NCBI RefSeq assembly: GCF_001641695.1
Contig: NZ_LSEF01000094.1
Location: forward strand, 1 to 36,029
Source of the DNA: Bradyrhizobium neotropicale
Lineage (GTDB): Bacteria; Pseudomonadota; Alphaproteobacteria; Rhizobiales; Xanthobacteraceae
DNA length: 36,029 bases
Direction: 5' to 3'
Of this stretch, positions 33,473-36,029 are shown one piece after another (positions within the stretch are counted from its first letter, which is position 1; each line of letters starts with the position of its first letter). The translations under genes were made by a program, and so were the position numbers. The notes beneath the pieces are model-generated. The model was not told where the DNA came from, ran no database searches, and saw nothing but the letters and a program-made list of their open reading frames with translations.

Positions 33473-34110
33473 GGCTGCCTCCTGTACTGTTATGGGGGGA
33501 ATTTGGGGGTCATTCACGCCAGCGGTTCGTTGCGGGCAATGTCGGGTTCGGACATTCGGCGGTGGAGTCCCCTGGGGAGCGCACGCGCTCGATATTGCCT
33601 ACCGATGTGCAATGAAAAGCGGTCTGGAAGACCCTTTTGGCCGCCAGCTGCTGCCAATCGAGGGCGGCGTGGCGTGTTCAAGAAACAGAAATCGGCCTTC
33701 ACGAGCTGTACTTTCTGAGCGACCCGTTAAAATGGAACTAGTCCATCACGTTGGATTGGTACAATAGATAGTTATGATAGAATGCATCCGCGTCGTGAAT
33801 GCATCGGACCAATGGCGGCCCATCGGATGACGCGTGTACGCTCAGAAAGGCTAATGGTGCTGTCCGGTACCCAACTGTCGGGCTGCATCCTGTCTGCCCG
33901 GGACAGGTCCGATCACGCTGACATCGGTTGGAATGCGAGCTTTAAGGGACCATGCGGCTCGATCGCTCCAACCATGCAGTCTCAGCTTTTCCGCGGGATC
34001 GCAACTTTGGCCGGCTCTCTGTGTGACGCCTGAAGGCTTTAGTCGCCAAGCGTTGGCGGGCTCGGTAAGATTGCGCCCGCTGCTAACTCACATCGATTTC
34101 TAGGCTGAAA
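33473..34110. other. No supported gene
   Basis: Short frames only, without ribosome sites or domains. Confidence 0.45.
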
Positions 34111-34278
34111 ATGTCCGAGTTCATCAAAAGGCAGTGAGATCAAGGGTCTGATCGATGAGCTCGCTGACATCGTTGCAATTTCGTTCGAGATCATCGGTCG
34201 CAACGTCGTCGAAACAGTTGAGTCGAAAACTCTGATGCTCCCGCGCGGCAATCAGGATGACGTGGAGCGTCAGTCAGG
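34111..34278 (+). pseudogene. Small gene broken by frameshift and ISL3 insertion
   Basis: An ATG opens MSEFIKRQ and a stop. In the next frame the sequence continues as EIKGLIDELADIVAISFEII and then GRNVVETVESKTLMLPRGNQ, up to the ISL3 left end at 34279. The two parts read like one small helical protein with a frameshift near 34133, whose C-terminus was removed by the insertion. No family is recognised. Confidence 0.35.
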
Positions 34279-34303
34279 GGTTCTTCCGCATATTTGGTGC
34301 AGG
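34279..34303 (+). repeat. ISL3 left terminal inverted repeat
   Basis: Matches the inverse of 36005-36029 at 23 of 25 positions. Confidence 0.93.
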
Positions 34304-34341
34304 TCTCCTCTTCGCGTTTCATCGTGAGCGATTGTGCGTTG

Positions 34342-35934
34342 TCAGGCGGTGGCCAGTAGCCTGTTTCGGAGCAGTGCATATCCTGAACGGCCATACATCT
34401 GGCGCTTGATCGTCTTGAGGCGGTTGATCTGTCCTTCGACGGGGCTGGTGCTCCAGGGTTGGGTGATGGCTGCCCGAACAGCCGCGATGTCGCGGCCGAT
34501 GCCTTCTGCAAGCGAAGCCAGTTCGCTGCTCGAAGCATCCTCGATCCATTGCTCGAGATTCGTATCATCATGCCCCCGTATCAAGGCCGCAAGACGTCGA
34601 GCAAGCTCACCGGCGTTGGAAAGCTCCGGCGCAACCTGATGGAGATGGTGAAGGAACCGCTCGGTCTGCTGATCGAGCGATCGAGACTCTTTGCTCAGGA
34701 GCCGTGCACAGTTGCGGCGCGAGGGCGGTCGCCATCGCACATTTGGCGCGGACGTCGGTGAGCCTTGCTGGCGGGCAGCAGTCCATCGGTAGATGGTCGT
34801 TTTGCTGCCTTCAAAACCGCGGCGCTTGATTTCGGTCCACAATTCCAGCGCGCGGCGTTCACCTTCCTCCCAGCGCTTTTCCAAATAATCTCGGAAAGGA
34901 TCAACGAGGACGGAGCGCGCGGGTGGCCGCCGGTGCTCAGGCTCACCGCCCGCAGCAAGCCAGCGCTCGACCGTCCTCACGCTCATGCCGATCCGCGGCG
35001 CGATCCCGCGCGGCGACAGGCCGTCGGCGCGCAAGTCGAGGATTTCAGCATAGAGTGAACGGCGATGGTTGCGCCGCGCGCGGCGCAGCTGATCAAGCTT
35101 TGTAGAAGGCTCTATTGGTGGTTCGAGCTTGGTTTGATCTTCGACCATATCCGCAATCGTGGCCTTTCCAGCGATACCGATCGCCTTGCGATGACGGCAA
35201 ACAGCCAAATGCAGCGCTTCACCCAGGTTTTGGAGAAGATGAAAACGGTCGGCGACCTGCGTCGCCTCGGGGGCACCACGACGGGCGCCCTCAGAATAAA
35301 TGCCGGCACGATCGCGCGCGATCACTTCGATGCCGGGATGGCGTCCCAGCCAGGACGCGACCGCATTGGCATTCCGATTCGGCAAAAGATCGATAACGCG
35401 ATTGCGCTCCAGATCGCAGATGATGGTGCCGTAGCGTTGCCCCTTGCGCCAGGCCCAGTCATCGATGCCGATCACACGCGGCGGCTCTAGCGGCTTGAAT
35501 TCGGCTGCGCGGATCATCCGTAGCAGCGTGTCTCCGCTGGTCGGCATGCCAAGTCTGTGCGACAGACGTGCGCCCGGCTCGCCGCCGACCGCGAAACCGA
35601 TCGCCAGTTGCCTGTCGCGGAGACGGGACGTTCGTCTCGCTTTCGGTCGCGCGGTTTCCGGCAACCGCTCAGTAAATATCTGGCGCGGGCACTGCGAATT
35701 CGCGCATCGAAAGCGTCGCGCGTTAAGCCGGATCTCGACAATCCGCTCTTGCCACGGCAGATCGGTTAAGCGTCGCACGTAATGGCTGTGGACGCGGCCG
35801 GTCTGGCAGCCGCAACCGGGACAGAACGAGACCGCTGACTTCGTCCGAGCCACGAGCATCACCTTGTCGCCCTGGGGAAGGATCTGGACAATCGAAAGCT
35901 CGGGGGAGACCAGCGAGCACAAGGAATGGAACAA
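34342..35934 (-). CDS. ISL3-family transposase
   Basis: A 530-residue DDE-type transposase. The N-terminal zinc finger (SFCPGCGCQTGRVHSHY, then RRFRCANSQCPRQIFTERLP) binds the element ends. The catalytic core begins PPRVIGIDDWAWRKGQRYGT with the first Asp and has VIARDRAGIYSEGAR and VADRFHLLQNLGEAL. An inserted HTH region (about 290-340, LRADGLSPRGIAPRIGMSV) follows. The C-terminal signature is TSPVEGQINRLKTIKRQMYG with the catalytic Glu. Length is at the upper end for the family, as in other rhizobial ISL3 elements. No frameshift is seen, so this copy may be active. Confidence 0.94.
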   Translation of the reverse strand: MFHSLCSLVSPELSIVQILPQGDKVMLVARTKSAVSFCPGCGCQTGRVHSHYVRRLTDLPWQERIVEIRLNARRFRCANSQCPRQIFTERLPETARPKARRTSRLRDRQLAIGFAVGGEPGARLSHRLGMPTSGDTLLRMIRAAEFKPLEPPRVIGIDDWAWRKGQRYGTIICDLERNRVIDLLPNRNANAVASWLGRHPGIEVIARDRAGIYSEGARRGAPEATQVADRFHLLQNLGEALHLAVCRHRKAIGIAGKATIADMVEDQTKLEPPIEPSTKLDQLRRARRNHRRSLYAEILDLRADGLSPRGIAPRIGMSVRTVERWLAAGGEPEHRRPPARSVLVDPFRDYLEKRWEEGERRALELWTEIKRRGFEGSKTTIYRWTAARQQGSPTSAPNVRWRPPSRRNCARLLSKESRSLDQQTERFLHHLHQVAPELSNAGELARRLAALIRGHDDTNLEQWIEDASSSELASLAEGIGRDIAAVRAAITQPWSTSPVEGQINRLKTIKRQMYGRSGYALLRNRLLATA

Positions 35935-36004
35935 GGGCGAATCACGGACGTCGACTGCGATTCTGACCTTATGGCCTTATTCGCGCCTTCCGTGAATCCG
36001 CCAA

Positions 36005-36029
36005 CTTGCATCAAATATGCGGAAGAACC
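36005..36029 (-). repeat. ISL3 right terminal inverted repeat
   Basis: Inverse of 34279-34303 with two mismatches; it forms the last 25 bases of the window. Confidence 0.93.

Larger units (their letters stand above)
34279..36029. mobile_element. Complete ISL3-family insertion sequence
   Basis: Terminal inverted repeats of 25 bp (34279-34303 and 36005-36029, two mismatches) beginning GGTTCTTCCGCATATTTG enclose one transposase gene. The element is 1,751 bp and its right end coincides with the end of the window, so the target duplication (left flank CAGTCAGG if 8 bp) cannot be confirmed. Confidence 0.93.

Overview
The window reads as a genome-island segment from an alphaproteobacterium of the Rhizobiales, most likely Bradyrhizobium. 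That assignment is an inference from protein style (phasin, NodT-type outer membrane protein, a long BamA with a cysteine-containing loop, 3-hydroxybutyrate dehydrogenase) and from the dense IS630/IS21/ISL3/IS110 load; no rRNA or tRNA is present to prove it. The window starts exactly at the terminal inverted repeat of an IS630 element and ends exactly at that of an ISL3 element.

Layout. 1-1473: complete IS630 element carrying a transposase and a divergent LexA-like HTH gene; it cuts off a double-glycine-leader peptide gene (1474-1581). 1.6-8.2 kb: gene-poor and decayed, with a phasin, an IS110 transposase pseudogene, several hypothetical proteins, very small one-helix membrane ORFs and a decayed second copy of the LexA-like gene. 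8225-13639: an IS21 element with 8-bp target duplication and 23-bp iterated ends. Its istB is split by a 2.6-kb serine-recombinase element (about 8603-11238); removing that element and one TC dinucleotide restores a 247-aa IstB in frame. 13.8-18.1 kb: a hypothetical gene, then an acetoacetate-decarboxylase-like gene, an SDR and oleate hydratase, probably a fatty-acid conversion cluster. 18.1-19.4 kb: non-coding repeats, group II intron RT remnants and a second double-glycine-leader peptide gene.

19.6-25.9 kb (minus): a five-gene operon in the order NodT-type outer membrane factor (C-terminally truncated), MacA-like adaptor, MacB-like ABC transporter, OmpR-type regulator, histidine kinase. 26.1-29.3 kb: a small secreted protein and a complete BamA paralogue. 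29.4-30.1 kb: a 3-hydroxybutyrate dehydrogenase pseudogene. 30.9-32.8 kb: a DprA/SMF-like gene overlapping a ComF-like phosphoribosyltransferase, perhaps a third small ORF, and a strong terminator. 32.9-33.5 kb: a convergent hypothetical gene. 34.1-36.0 kb: a short broken coding remnant cut by the ISL3 element.

The most interesting items are the DprA-like/PRTase gene pair (possible nucleotide-based conflict or DNA-uptake system), the two double-glycine peptides with different cores, the precisely resolvable serine-recombinase insertion in istB, and the hydratase/SDR/decarboxylase-like cluster. No CRISPR array, tRNA, rRNA or replication origin was seen.
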